This document shows positions 1-8,812 of a DNA stretch of 64,000 nucleotides, one piece after another; within the stretch, counting starts at the first letter, position 1; every line of letters starts with the position of its first letter. Both the position numbers and the translations under genes were made by a program. Origin of the DNA: Aurantimonas marianensis. Its GTDB lineage: Bacteria > Pseudomonadota > Alphaproteobacteria > Rhizobiales > Rhizobiaceae. The notes below the pieces were generated by a model. The model made no database searches. It had not been told where the DNA came from and saw nothing but the letters and a program-made list of their open reading frames with translations. The stretch covers positions 26,739 through 90,738 of the forward strand of contig NZ_JALHBS010000016.1 in the NCBI RefSeq assembly GCF_024195285.1, given 5' to 3'.

Positions 1-21
1 TGAGTCGGTCGCGAGCGCCGG

Positions 22-1134
22 TCAGTCCTCGACCAGGATCGTGCCGGCGACCGCGATGCCGAAGCCGGTGAGGCCGACATAGGCCCGCTCATGCGTCGCC
101 AGCACGGAGATCGACCGGATGTGGAGGTCGCGCAGGATCTGGGCGCCGACGCCGATCTCACGCCAGCGCTGCTGGCGTTTCAGCGCGCTGCCATGGCGTT
201 CGCCGTCGGCATGGTCCGCCACGGCATCCTCGGTGAGGAAGTCGTCGACATTCGGTGTCCTGAGCAGCATCAGCACGCCGCGCCCGTGGCTTTTCAGCTG
301 GTCGACGGCGATTTCCACCCATGTCTTTGCATCACGGGTACGGCCGAACAGGTCGAGTACCGGCTGCTCGCGATGGATGCGGGTCGGCACCTTCTCGCCG
401 TCGCGCACGTCGCCGAAGACGGCGACGACATGCTGCATCTGGTCGAAGGGGGTCTCGTAGATCCGCACCTGGGCGGCCATGCCGCCGACGGTCATTGCTT
501 CCTGCTTGACACAGGTGACGAAGGATTCCCGCCGGATGCGATAGGAGATCAGGTCCTCGATCGAGATGATCTTCAGGCCGTGCTCGCGCGCGAAGGGAAC
601 GAGCTCAGTGAGGCGCTTGACCGTGCCGTCGTCATTGACGACTTCGGCGAGGACGCCGGCGGGCTCCAGCCCCGCGAGCTTGGCAAGGTCGGTGCCGGCC
701 TCGGTATGGCCGGAGCGGGTCAAAACGCCGCCGTCCCGCGCGATCAGCGGGAAGATGTGGCCAGGCCTGAGAAAGTCGGTCCCGGCGCAATTGTCGTTGG
801 CCAGCGCCCGCACGGTGTTCGTGCGTTCCTCGGCGGAGATGCCCGTCGTCATGCCGACCTTGTAGTCGACCGAGACGGTAAAGGCGGTGCGCATCGGGTC
901 GAGATTGTTGGCGACCATCGGCGGCAGGTTCAGCTTGTCGGCCCGCTCGGCGGTCATCGGCACGCAGATGATGCCGCTGGTGTGGCGGATCATGAAGGCC
1001 ATCCGCTCGGGCGTCGCCTTCGACGCCGCCATGATCAGGTCGCCCTCGTTCTCCCGATCGGTGTCGTCGACGACGACGACCGGTTCTCCCGCCGCGATCG
1101 CCGCGATCGCGTCTTCGATGCTGTCGAGTTCCAT
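22..1134 (-). CDS. ribB: 3,4-dihydroxy-2-butanone 4-phosphate synthase with degenerate GTP cyclohydrolase II-like domain (RibBX type)
   Basis: Makes the four-carbon riboflavin precursor from ribulose 5-phosphate in the cytoplasm. The N-terminal domain (about residues 1-200) has the acidic metal/substrate motif RENEGD at 27-32 and HTEAGTD at 143-149. The C-terminal domain (about 206-370) resembles GTP cyclohydrolase II in length and overall pattern, but the zinc-binding cysteine triad is absent: the only cysteines of the protein are at 57, 116 and 208. It is therefore unlikely to have cyclohydrolase activity. Such RibB-X hybrids are known in proteobacteria. It lies 72 bp downstream of queF on the same strand, so the two may be co-transcribed. 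The start directly precedes the DHBP domain. Confidence 0.93.
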   Translation of the reverse strand: MELDSIEDAIAAIAAGEPVVVVDDTDRENEGDLIMAASKATPERMAFMIRHTSGIICVPMTAERADKLNLPPMVANNLDPMRTAFTVSVDYKVGMTTGISAEERTNTVRALANDNCAGTDFLRPGHIFPLIARDGGVLTRSGHTEAGTDLAKLAGLEPAGVLAEVVNDDGTVKRLTELVPFAREHGLKIISIEDLISYRIRRESFVTCVKQEAMTVGGMAAQVRIYETPFDQMQHVVAVFGDVRDGEKVPTRIHREQPVLDLFGRTRDAKTWVEIAVDQLKSHGRGVLMLLRTPNVDDFLTEDAVADHADGERHGSALKRQQRWREIGVGAQILRDLHIRSISVLATHERAYVGLTGFGIAVAGTILVED

Positions 1135-1206
1135 GCCTGTCCCCGCTAGATCCTACAGGCGTCCTAAGCCGAAGCGGCGCGCCGTTCAATGCCGCCCGAA
1201 GCGGCG

Positions 1207-1668
1207 TCAGCCGCGGCCGCGATAGGGCGGCACGCCCTGATCCGGCAGGTAGACGCCTTCGGGTGCCGGGCCGGTCTGCCAGAACACGTCGATCGGGATG
1301 CCGCCGCGCGGATACCAGTAGCCGCCGATCCTCAGCCAGAGCGGCTTCGTCGCCTCGACGATGCGCCGCCCCACCGTGACGGTGCAGTCCTCGTGAAAGG
1401 CGCCGTGGTTGCGGAAGCTGGTAAGGAACAGCTTCAGCGATTTCGATTCCACCAGCCTCTCGTCAGGGGCGTAGTCGATCACCAGATGGGCGAAGTCCGG
1501 CTGCCCGGTGACCGGACAGAGCGAGGTGAACTCCGGACAGGTGAATCGGACGATGGCCGGCGCCCCCGCCCCGCGCCGATAGGGCACGGTTTCCAGGACC
1601 GCTTCGTCGGGCGAGGCGGCCGGGCGCGCGTCGCGGCCGAGCTGTGAGAGATCGTCTGGTTGGACCAT
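1207..1668 (-). CDS. queF: NADPH-dependent 7-cyano-7-deazaguanine reductase
   Basis: Reduces preQ0 to preQ1 in queuosine tRNA-modification synthesis. The 153-residue form starting at MVQPDD matches the short, unimodular QueF class. The motif [14 protein letters not shown] carries the nucleophilic cysteine (C51) and the proton-donating aspartate (D58), and the QueF signature ESKSLK follows. An open frame continues upstream to 1806, but those residues are arginine/proline-rich and do not resemble the family, so I place the start at 1668. ribB follows on the same strand. No preQ1 riboswitch was recognised in the 230 bp upstream. Confidence 0.93.
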   Translation of the reverse strand: MVQPDDLSQLGRDARPAASPDEAVLETVPYRRGAGAPAIVRFTCPEFTSLCPVTGQPDFAHLVIDYAPDERLVESKSLKLFLTSFRNHGAFHEDCTVTVGRRIVEATKPLWLRIGGYWYPRGGIPIDVFWQTGPAPEGVYLPDQGVPPYRGRG

Positions 1669-1898
1669 GGGGCTTCCAATCGGAATGCTGGCGTGGATCG
1701 CAGCCATGTAGATGGATCGGCCGGCGGTTGGTAGAGGAGGCGGGACGATCAGCGGCCGCGCGTATCTGATCGTGTTTTCCGCGCGCGCTCGGCAAAGGAA
1801 GACCATGCCTCCCGGTCCTTCGACCGGCGGGAGCTGCCGGCGTGTGATGAAAGCGGTTATCGTCCGGCCATCGCAACCAACATCGGAGTCCCAGAAGC

Positions 1899-3191
1899 AT
1901 GAGCGATTCGATTCTGCGCGTCGATTTCAAAGGCCATTCCGGCGGCGCCCTTTCGGCGCGGCTCGACCTGCCGCTCGGAGCGGTGCGCGCCTATGCGCTT
2001 TTCGCGCATTGCTTCACCTGTTCCAAGGACCTTCTGGCCGCGCGGACCATCGCCGATCGCCTGGCCGGGCAGGGCATCGCCGTCCTGCGTTTCGATTTCA
2101 CCGGTCTCGGCGCCAGCGAGGGTGAATTCGCCTCCACCAACTTTTCCTCCAACGTCGCCGACTTGAAAAGCGCCGCCGACTATCTTCGAGCCAATTTCGC
2201 GGCGCCGGAAATCCTGATCGGCCACTCGCTTGGAGGCGCCGCCGTTCTCGCCGTCGCCGGAGACATTCCCGAGGTCAAGGCGGTGGTGACGATCGCGGCG
2301 CCCGCAGATGCGAGCCATGTCGAAAAGCAGTTCGCGGCCCATGTCGACGCCATCGAGGCGGAGGGGGCGGTTGCCGTGAAACTGGCTGGCCGTCCTTTTA
2401 CCATCCGGCGACAGTTTCTCGAAGACATTCGCGGTACCCGCCTGACCGATCGCATCGGGGCGATGCGCAAGGCGCTGATGGTGATGCATTCGCCGGTCGA
2501 CGAGTTGGTCGGGATCGACAATGCCAGCGCGATCTTCACCGCGGCGCGCCACCCGAAGAGTTTCGTGTCGCTGGACGGCGCCGATCATCTGTTGACCAAG
2601 CGCGCCGACGCCGGGTTCTCGGCCGAGGTCGTCGCCGGCTGGGTGACCCGTTACATCGATCCGGAACAGCCCCAGGGCAAGACGGCGATCGAGCATGTGG
2701 GGGTGCGAGAGACCTTCGGCGGCAAGTTCCAGAACGCCGTGCATGCGGGACGTCACCGGCTGCTGGCCGACGAACCGGAAAGTGTCGGCGGGCTCGACAG
2801 CGGCCCCTCGCCCTACGATTTCCTTTCGGCGGCGCTGGCGAGCTGCACCTCGATGACGCTACGCATGTACGCCGACCGCAAGAAGCTCGATCTTGGCCGG
2901 ATCACGGTCGATGTTGCGCACCGAAAGATACACTTCAAGGACTGCGAAACCTGCACGGAGACGGAGCGCGGGCAGGTCGGCAAGATCGATCAATTCACCC
3001 GCCGCATCCACATCGAGGGCGGCGTGCCGGATGAATGGGAAGCCAGGCTCCTGGAAATCGCCGACAAATGCCCGGTTCACCGCACGCTCGAGGCATCCTC
3101 GACGGTGACGACGACGCTGGTCGATGCCGACGCGGCGACGCGCGATGCAGCGGACGCGATCGATCGCCCCGAGGCCGCTGTCGGAACCTGA
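1899..3191 (+). CDS. alpha/beta hydrolase fused to an OsmC-family peroxide-reductase domain
   Basis: Two-domain protein of 430 residues. Residues 1 to about 255 form a serine hydrolase with the nucleophile elbow GHSLGG (Ser110). An acidic residue (SPVDELV) and a C-terminal histidine (DGADHLL) could complete the triad. Residues from about 265 to the end are an OsmC/Ohr-like domain with the paired redox cysteines expected of thiol-dependent organic hydroperoxide reductases (C316 in ASCTSM and C391 in DKCPVH). The fusion is a recurring architecture in bacteria, but its substrate is unknown. A coupled ester-cleaving and hydroperoxide-reducing role is inference. It stands alone on the plus strand. 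Confidence 0.88.
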   Translation: MSDSILRVDFKGHSGGALSARLDLPLGAVRAYALFAHCFTCSKDLLAARTIADRLAGQGIAVLRFDFTGLGASEGEFASTNFSSNVADLKSAADYLRANFAAPEILIGHSLGGAAVLAVAGDIPEVKAVVTIAAPADASHVEKQFAAHVDAIEAEGAVAVKLAGRPFTIRRQFLEDIRGTRLTDRIGAMRKALMVMHSPVDELVGIDNASAIFTAARHPKSFVSLDGADHLLTKRADAGFSAEVVAGWVTRYIDPEQPQGKTAIEHVGVRETFGGKFQNAVHAGRHRLLADEPESVGGLDSGPSPYDFLSAALASCTSMTLRMYADRKKLDLGRITVDVAHRKIHFKDCETCTETERGQVGKIDQFTRRIHIEGGVPDEWEARLLEIADKCPVHRTLEASSTVTTTLVDADAATRDAADAIDRPEAAVGT

Positions 3192-3229
3192 TCCGACGGC
3201 GGCAGCGGGTATCGGCGTCGCGATCGGCT

Positions 3230-3646
3230 TCAGCCGCTCGGCGGCAACCGGTCCCGTGCATCGCCGCCAGCCTGACGCCAGCGCACTTCATCCTGATAAA
3301 GCGCCTGCCATTCATTGGCTTCCGCCGCTGTGCGGTCCAGCTCGATGCGTGCCTGACGCAGCCGCAGCCGCAGCATCATCACCACGACGGAGACGATGAC
3401 GATCACCAGAAACAACCCGCCGACGAGGATCTCGCGTTTGAGCGGATCGGCGATCGGCTCGGTGATGGGGATGGTGGCCATTGCGAGAAACGCCGCCGCG
3501 AGGAAGACCAGCAGGCTTCGCGACAGGAGCAGCGACAGGAGGGCGAGGATCAGACCCATCACGGCGATGGATGGATGGGCCGCCGCCGTCACCTCGATAT
3601 CGCGCCACCACGCCGTGGCCAGCGCCAGGATTCTGTCGGAGGTCAT
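3230..3646 (-). CDS. small membrane protein with C-terminal coiled coil, function unknown
   Basis: About 138 residues from the start chosen here (MTSDRIL), which has a GGGGA ribosome-binding site 8 bases upstream. The frame is open to 3691 with further ATG codons at 3655 and 3661, so the start is uncertain. Two hydrophobic stretches (SIAVMGLILALLSLLLS and the segment ending in VVVMMLRLRLRQ) suggest membrane insertion. The C-terminal part is charged and probably helical (RLRLRQARIELDRTAAEANEW). I do not recognise the family. It lies 77 bp downstream of the M42 peptidase gene on the same strand and may be the last gene of the NAGGN operon. Confidence 0.6.
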   Translation of the reverse strand: MTSDRILALATAWWRDIEVTAAAHPSIAVMGLILALLSLLLSRSLLVFLAAAFLAMATIPITEPIADPLKREILVGGLFLVIVIVSVVVMMLRLRLRQARIELDRTAAEANEWQALYQDEVRWRQAGGDARDRLPPSG

Positions 3647-3768
3647 GCCTGTCATCCCCATTTGTCGGCGGCGCGGTTCCGCGCCGGACACCGGCCGCCG
3701 ATCTTATCGCGAACGGGCGACCTTATGAACCGCGAGAGCTTTGCCCGCTCGGCGGAACGGCAGGGGCA

Positions 3769-4923
3769 TTACTCGGCCGGATCGGAATCCTCGGCGAGCT
3801 CCTGCTCCGCCGCGACGGCCGGCTGCCGGGTGAAACCCTTGATCCCCGCATGCTGGTTGCGATCCCGCTCGATCTCGACCGGCGAGGTCGCATAGGCGGT
3901 CACGAGTTCGGCCAGCGAGCGCAAGGCGTGCACATGGATGCGCTCATAGCCGTGCGAAGCGTCGACGCCGAAGGTGATCAGCGCCGTGCGAACATCGTGG
4001 CCCGCCTCGATCGCGGAGGCTGAATCGGAGCGGTAGAAACGGAAGATATCCTTCTGGTAGCGGATATCCTCTTCCTGGCAGAGCCGGACGAGCTTCTTGG
4101 TCAGATGGTAGTCGAACGGGCCGGTCTGGTCCGCCATGCCCACCGTGACGCCGAATTCGGAGGAGTTCTGGCCCGGCGCGGAGGTGCCGTTGTCGACAGC
4201 GATCATCGACGCGACGTCGGGCGTCAGGATCGAGGCAGCGCCGACGCCGACCTCCTCGGCGATGGTGAACAGCCAGTGCATGTCGACGGGCGTCACCGCC
4301 CCGGCGCGCTCCATCGCCTCGATCGCGGCGAGCATGACCGCGACGCCGGCCTTGTTGTCGAGGTGGCGCGAGACGATGAAGCCGTTATCGAGAAACTCCG
4401 GCTGCGGGTCGATCGCGACCGTGTCGCCGATCTCGATGCCGAGCGCCTGCAGTTCGCGCGCGTCGCGGCCTAGCGCGTCGACCCGCAACTCGACGAAATC
4501 CCAGCCGACCGGAAGCGTGTCGACTTCCTCGTTGTAGGTGTGGCCAGAGGCCTTGAGCGGCAGGATCGTGCCGCGATAGGTGCCGGAATCGGTAAACAGC
4601 GTCGCGCGCGCCCCCTCGGCGAAACGCGCCGACCAGTGGCCGATCGGCACGAGTTCGAGCCGGCCATTCTCCTTCAGTCTCTTGACCTGGGCTCCCAGCG
4701 TATCGAGGTGGCTGACGATCGCCCGCGCCGACGCCCGCCGCGAACCCTGCCTGAGCGCCGAGATCGCGCCGCGCCGGGTGAGTTCGACCGTCAGGCCAAG
4801 GCGCTCCAGCTCCTTGGCGACATGGCGAACGACCGTATCGGTGTAGCCGGTGGGGCTGGGGATATCGAGAAGCGCCTTCAGCTGGTCCGTCAGATACTGC
4901 GCATCGATGGCAAGCCTTGGCAC
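3769..4923 (-). CDS. M42-family metallopeptidase of the NAGGN osmoprotectant system
   Basis: A 384-residue dinuclear-metal aminopeptidase-fold enzyme of the glutamyl aminopeptidase/endoglucanase M42 group. The metal-binding motifs are visible: HLDTLG near residue 72, a later HLDNKAG, and the EE pair in FTIAEEVGVGA. It is the third gene of a conserved trio with the two N-acetylglutaminylglutamine amide synthesis genes directly upstream; its start abuts the stop of ngg. In this trio the peptidase probably trims or recycles the dipeptide osmolyte, but that role is inferred from neighbourhood, not demonstrated here. Cytoplasmic; no signal peptide. Confidence 0.9.
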   Translation of the reverse strand: MPRLAIDAQYLTDQLKALLDIPSPTGYTDTVVRHVAKELERLGLTVELTRRGAISALRQGSRRASARAIVSHLDTLGAQVKRLKENGRLELVPIGHWSARFAEGARATLFTDSGTYRGTILPLKASGHTYNEEVDTLPVGWDFVELRVDALGRDARELQALGIEIGDTVAIDPQPEFLDNGFIVSRHLDNKAGVAVMLAAIEAMERAGAVTPVDMHWLFTIAEEVGVGAASILTPDVASMIAVDNGTSAPGQNSSEFGVTVGMADQTGPFDYHLTKKLVRLCQEEDIRYQKDIFRFYRSDSASAIEAGHDVRTALITFGVDASHGYERIHVHALRSLAELVTAYATSPVEIERDRNQHAGIKGFTRQPAVAAEQELAEDSDPAE

Positions 4924-6732
4924 TTAGTCGTCCTTCCTGGATTTGCGTTTTTGCGTTCTGGCGGCGCGCACTGAAAACGGAATCGACATGGGAAACAAGA
5001 GGTCGACAAAACGCTCGGCCGTCGGCTGCGGCTCATGATTGGCCAGTCCCGGTCGTTCGTTCGCTTCGATGAAGACGTAGTCGCTCTGGCGCGGCGACTT
5101 GACCATCAGGTCGATCCCCGTCACCGGAATCTCGATCGCCCGGGCGGCGGCGACGGCGGCATCGACGAGAACCGGATGCACCTCCCCGGTAACGTCGTGG
5201 ATCGTGCCCCCGGTGTGCAGATTCGCGGTCTTGCGGACGGCGATGCGTTCGCCTTTCGCCGGAATGTCGTCCATGGCGTGCCCGCCATTTTTCACGCAGC
5301 GCTCGGTTTCCGCATCAAGCGGCACCCGGCTTTCGCCGCCGGTCGCCGCCGCGCGCCGCCGCGACAGATGCTCGATCAGCTGGCGCACGCTCGATCTGCC
5401 GTCGCCTGTTATGCTTGGCGGCTTGCGCAGGGCGGCGGCAACCAGGCGATAGTCTATCACGATCAGCCGGAGGTCGTGACCTTCGAAGCAGGATTCCAGC
5501 AGCACCCGGTCCGATTGCTCCCGCGCCGCCGTGATGGCGGTCTTCGCATCCTCGACGGTTTCGATGCCGACGGCGATGCCGCGCCCCTGTTCGCCCCGCG
5601 CCGGCTTGACGACGATCTGTCCGTGCCGCGCGATAAAGGCGGCCAGCTTCTCCTCGTTGCCGTCCGCTTCGATCTGCTCGGGCACCGCGACGCCGGCGGC
5701 CTCGACCATGCGGCGGGTCACCGATTTGTCGTCGCAGATCGACATCGCGATGGCCGAAGTCAGTTCCGACAGGCTTTCGCGGCAATGGATCGTGCGGCCG
5801 CCCTGGGTCAGGCGGAAGAAGCCGCCGGCCGCGTCGGTCACTTCGGCGTGGATTCCCCGCCGCCGCGCCTCGTCGACGATGATCCGGGCGTAGGGATTCA
5901 GGCTGTCGTAGTCGGCGCCCGAGCCGGTGAACAGCTTCTCGTTGATCTCGTTCTTGCGCTTCACGGCGAAATACGGAACCCGGTAGAAGCCGAGCTTGTC
6001 GTAGAGCGCGATCGCCAGCTCGTTGTCGTGCATGACCGACAGGTCCATGAAGGCGCAGCCCCGCGCCTGAAAATGTTCGGCGAGCCGGCGTACCAGCGCC
6101 TCGCCGATGCCCGGATGGGTGGCCTGCGGGTCGACCGCGAGGCACCAGAGCGAGGAACCGTTCTCGGGGTCGGCGAAGGCGCGCCGGTTATGGATGCCCG
6201 TGACCGTGCCGAGGATGGCACCGGTGTTTTCGTCCTCGGCGACGAAATAGGTCAGGGCCCGGTTGTCGCGATTGGACCAGAAGAAGGCCGGATGCACCTG
6301 CACCATGCCGCGGCTCTGGTAGATGCGGTTGACCTCCGTCGCATCCTGCTCCGAGGACAGGCGACGAATGAAATAGCCGCGTGGCCGGCGCGGATCGCTG
6401 CGATAGGTGGCAAGATCGAGACGATAGGTGTGCGAGGGATCGAGAAACAGCTCCTGCGGCGCGTGAGAGAGCAGCACATGCGGGTCGCGCACGTAGAACG
6501 CGATGTCGCGCCGATCGGGGCCTTCCTCGCGCAGACTGCGCACCAGCTCCGTCGGCTCCTCGAAGGTCTGGGCGAAGACCAGCCGGCCCCAGCCGCAATC
6601 GAGATAGGCGTTTTTCTCCGCTGACGGCAGCTTCGGATTGTGCCGGCCGATCGGGGCCTTGATGCCGTCGGTGCGCATCCGTTTCAGCCGGTGATCGATA
6701 TTGGGCTGTGTCCGGGGCCGGTGATCTGCCAT
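4924..6732 (-). CDS. ngg: N-acetylglutaminylglutamine synthetase (GNAT plus ATP-grasp)
   Basis: A 602-residue fusion that makes the dipeptide N-acetylglutaminylglutamine, the precursor of the osmoprotectant amide NAGGN. Residues from about 90 to 260 form a GNAT acetyltransferase domain, with an acetyl-CoA-binding region around QATHPGIGEALVRRL and a typical ALYDKLGFYRV end. Residues from about 320 to 590 form an ATP-grasp ligase domain, with KPARGEQGRG as the ATP-contacting loop and FIEANERPGL as the metal-binding region. It begins 7 bp after asnO stops and abuts the peptidase gene, so the trio is one operon. Confidence 0.92.
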   Translation of the reverse strand: MADHRPRTQPNIDHRLKRMRTDGIKAPIGRHNPKLPSAEKNAYLDCGWGRLVFAQTFEEPTELVRSLREEGPDRRDIAFYVRDPHVLLSHAPQELFLDPSHTYRLDLATYRSDPRRPRGYFIRRLSSEQDATEVNRIYQSRGMVQVHPAFFWSNRDNRALTYFVAEDENTGAILGTVTGIHNRRAFADPENGSSLWCLAVDPQATHPGIGEALVRRLAEHFQARGCAFMDLSVMHDNELAIALYDKLGFYRVPYFAVKRKNEINEKLFTGSGADYDSLNPYARIIVDEARRRGIHAEVTDAAGGFFRLTQGGRTIHCRESLSELTSAIAMSICDDKSVTRRMVEAAGVAVPEQIEADGNEEKLAAFIARHGQIVVKPARGEQGRGIAVGIETVEDAKTAITAAREQSDRVLLESCFEGHDLRLIVIDYRLVAAALRKPPSITGDGRSSVRQLIEHLSRRRAAATGGESRVPLDAETERCVKNGGHAMDDIPAKGERIAVRKTANLHTGGTIHDVTGEVHPVLVDAAVAAARAIEIPVTGIDLMVKSPRQSDYVFIEANERPGLANHEPQPTAERFVDLLFPMSIPFSVRAARTQKRKSRKDD

Positions 6733-6739
6733 CGTGGCG

Positions 6740-8515
6740 CTAGATCCCTTGCTGCTGGAGCCAGAGTTCGAGAAGCGCGACCTGCCACAGTTCGGAGCCG
6801 CGCAGCGGCGTGATGTGGGCGGCCGGATCGGCGAACAGCGTCTCGAGATAGTCCCCGCGAAACAAGCCGCGCGATCTGGCGTTTTCGGAGGTCAGCGTAT
6901 CACGCACCATGTCGAGATAGGGGCCGGAGATGTATTTGAGCTGCGGAACCGGGAAATAACCCTTCTTGCGGTCGATCACCGCGGACGGGACGACCTGACG
7001 GGCGACTTCCTTGAGGACGCCCTTGCCGTCCTGCTTCAGCTTCTCGGACGCCGGCACGCGCGCGGCGAGCTCGACCAGTTCGTGATCGAGGAAGGGCACA
7101 CGCGCTTCGAGGCCCCAGGCCATGGTCATGTTGTCGACCCGCTTGACCGGATCGTCGACCAGCATGACGTGTGCGTCGATCCGCAGCGCCTTGTCGACGG
7201 GGTTTTCCGCGCCCGGCATGGCGAAATGCCGCTCGACGAATTCGCGGCTGACGTCGGTTTCGGTGTGCCATTCCGGCGCGATGTGGCTTTGCAGGCGCTC
7301 GTGCGAGCGGTCGAAGAAGGCATGGCTGTAGGCGGCCAGCGAATCATTGGCGCCGACCATCGGCGGATACCAGTGATAGCCGCCGAAGATTTCGTCGGCG
7401 CCCTGGCCGGACTGGACCACCTTGATGTGCTTGGAGACCTCGCGCGACAGGAGGTAAAAGCCGACATTGTCGTAGGAGACCATCGGCTCCGACATCGCCG
7501 CGATCGTGCCGGGCAGATGCTCCATCAGTTCCGAGCCGGGCACGAAGATCTTGTGGTGCTCGGTGCCATAGTGATTGGCGATCAGGTCGGAGAATTCGAA
7601 CTCGTTGCCGACCTCGCCATTGGCGTCCTCGAAACCGATCGAAAAGGTATTGAGGTCCTTCTGCCCGGCTTCGGCCAGAAGCCCGACGATCAGCGAGGAA
7701 TCGACGCCGCCGGACAGGAGAACCCCGACCGGAACGTCGGCCACCATGCGGCGGGCCACCGCCGTCTTGAGCGCTTCCAGCACCCTATCGCGCCAGTCGT
7801 CGGCGGACAGCTTGTCGTCGCCGGGGCGGGGGCCGAATTCTGGCGCCCAGAACACATCGTCGTGGAAGCTGCCGTCCGCCTCGATCAGCCGGGTCGTCGC
7901 CGGCGGCAGCTTGCGTACGCCCTTGAGAATCGTCAGCGGCGGCGGCACCACCGCGTGGAACGTCATGTAGTGGTGCAACGCCTCGCGGTCGATCGTGGTG
8001 TCGACATCGCCGGTCTTCAGGATCGCCGGCAGCGACGAGGCGATGTAGAGGCGTTCGGCGTTCTGCGAGAGATAGAGCGGCTTGATGCCGAAACGGTCGC
8101 GGGCGAGCAGCACGCGGCCGCTGTCACGCTCGTGAATGGCGAAGGCGAACATGCCGTGAAAACGCTTCACGCAATCGCGCCCCCAGGCGTGATAGGCCTT
8201 GAGGATGACCTCCGTGTCGCCATGCGAAAAGAAGCGATAGCCCTTGCCTTCCAGCTCCTTGCGCAGTTCCGGATAGTTGTAGATGCAGCCGTTGAAGGCG
8301 ATGGTCAGCCCGAGTTCGGGGTCGACCATCGGCTGTTCGGCCTTGTCGGAAAGGTCGATGATTTTCAGGCGCCGGTGGCCGAGGCCGACCCGGCCGCGCA
8401 TCACCTGGCCCGAGCCGTCCGGGCCGCGCCGGGCCAGGCAATCGCCCATGCGCTGAAGCCGCTCGGCCGAGGCCTTTTGCCCGTCGAACCGGATCTCACC
8501 GCAGATGCCGCACAT
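6740..8515 (-). CDS. asnO: N-acetylglutaminylglutamine amidotransferase
   Basis: A 591-residue asparagine-synthetase-like enzyme that amidates the C-terminus of N-acetylglutaminylglutamine to give NAGGN. The N-terminal class II glutamine amidotransferase domain begins with the catalytic cysteine as residue 2 (MCGICGEIRFDG). The synthetase domain carries the PP-loop VGVLLSGGVDSS. A strong ribosome-binding site (GGAGG, 4 bases before ATG) supports the start. It heads the NAGGN operon; the approximately 285 bp upstream contain a terminator-like hairpin on this strand, described separately. In rhizobia and pseudomonads this system is induced by high osmolarity; no osmotic promoter motif was recognised here. 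Confidence 0.93.
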   Translation of the reverse strand: MCGICGEIRFDGQKASAERLQRMGDCLARRGPDGSGQVMRGRVGLGHRRLKIIDLSDKAEQPMVDPELGLTIAFNGCIYNYPELRKELEGKGYRFFSHGDTEVILKAYHAWGRDCVKRFHGMFAFAIHERDSGRVLLARDRFGIKPLYLSQNAERLYIASSLPAILKTGDVDTTIDREALHHYMTFHAVVPPPLTILKGVRKLPPATTRLIEADGSFHDDVFWAPEFGPRPGDDKLSADDWRDRVLEALKTAVARRMVADVPVGVLLSGGVDSSLIVGLLAEAGQKDLNTFSIGFEDANGEVGNEFEFSDLIANHYGTEHHKIFVPGSELMEHLPGTIAAMSEPMVSYDNVGFYLLSREVSKHIKVVQSGQGADEIFGGYHWYPPMVGANDSLAAYSHAFFDRSHERLQSHIAPEWHTETDVSREFVERHFAMPGAENPVDKALRIDAHVMLVDDPVKRVDNMTMAWGLEARVPFLDHELVELAARVPASEKLKQDGKGVLKEVARQVVPSAVIDRKKGYFPVPQLKYISGPYLDMVRDTLTSENARSRGLFRGDYLETLFADPAAHITPLRGSELWQVALLELWLQQQGI

Positions 8516-8812
8516 TTTACCTCCGAACCGTCACGTCCCGCGCCGCAGGCCCGCATGGACGGCCTTCGGTGCAATTTCCTGATCCGAGACCATATAGGCA
8601 GCGACCGGCAACATGAACCGCAACGGCCGAATTTCTTCCGCGCCGCAAAAAAATCCCGCGAGAGGTGATTCGCCGGGATGGAAGCCCTGTCGCATCAGGC
8701 TCGGCCGTTCCGGCCGGCGGTGGCCGGCGCGCCCGTCCGCTCGATCGCAAACAGGGTTTGAATCGGCCGGCTATCTTCTTTAACACTGCGCCCGGGAGGA
8801 ATGGCATGGACG
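8516..8812. other. divergent intergenic region between asnO and the FnrL gene
   Basis: About 300 bp without a gene. It holds the ribosome-binding sites of both divergent genes and a hairpin followed by seven U on the asnO strand (8647-8679). A weak candidate plus-strand promoter is also present: TTGAAT at 8758-8763, a 17-base spacer and TAACAC at 8781-8786. I found no TTGAT-N4-ATCAA box, so FnrL does not appear to regulate itself through a consensus site here. Confidence 0.5.
8647..8679 (-). terminator. intrinsic-terminator-like hairpin in the leader of the NAGGN operon
   Basis: On the minus strand, ATCCCG (with a CG extension across one bulged G) pairs with CGCGGGAT over a loop of about 10 bases. 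Seven consecutive T follow immediately (8653-8647). It lies about 130 bp upstream of the asnO start and on the same strand, with no minus-strand gene before it. It is therefore either a leader attenuator or the end of a short unannotated transcript. Confidence 0.55.

Noticed and set aside
1135..1206. FMN riboswitch upstream of ribB
   Set aside because: Only 72 bp separate ribB from the preceding gene, too little for the aptamer, and no matching pattern is visible.
5035..8668. Long plus-strand open frames opposite ngg (5035-6624) and asnO (6734-8668)
   Set aside because: Antisense shadows of strongly supported enzymes; no family resemblance.
8758..8786. Autoregulatory FNR site at the fnrL promoter
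   Set aside because: The TTGAA sequence here belongs to a possible -35 element and lacks the second half-site ATCAA at the right spacing.
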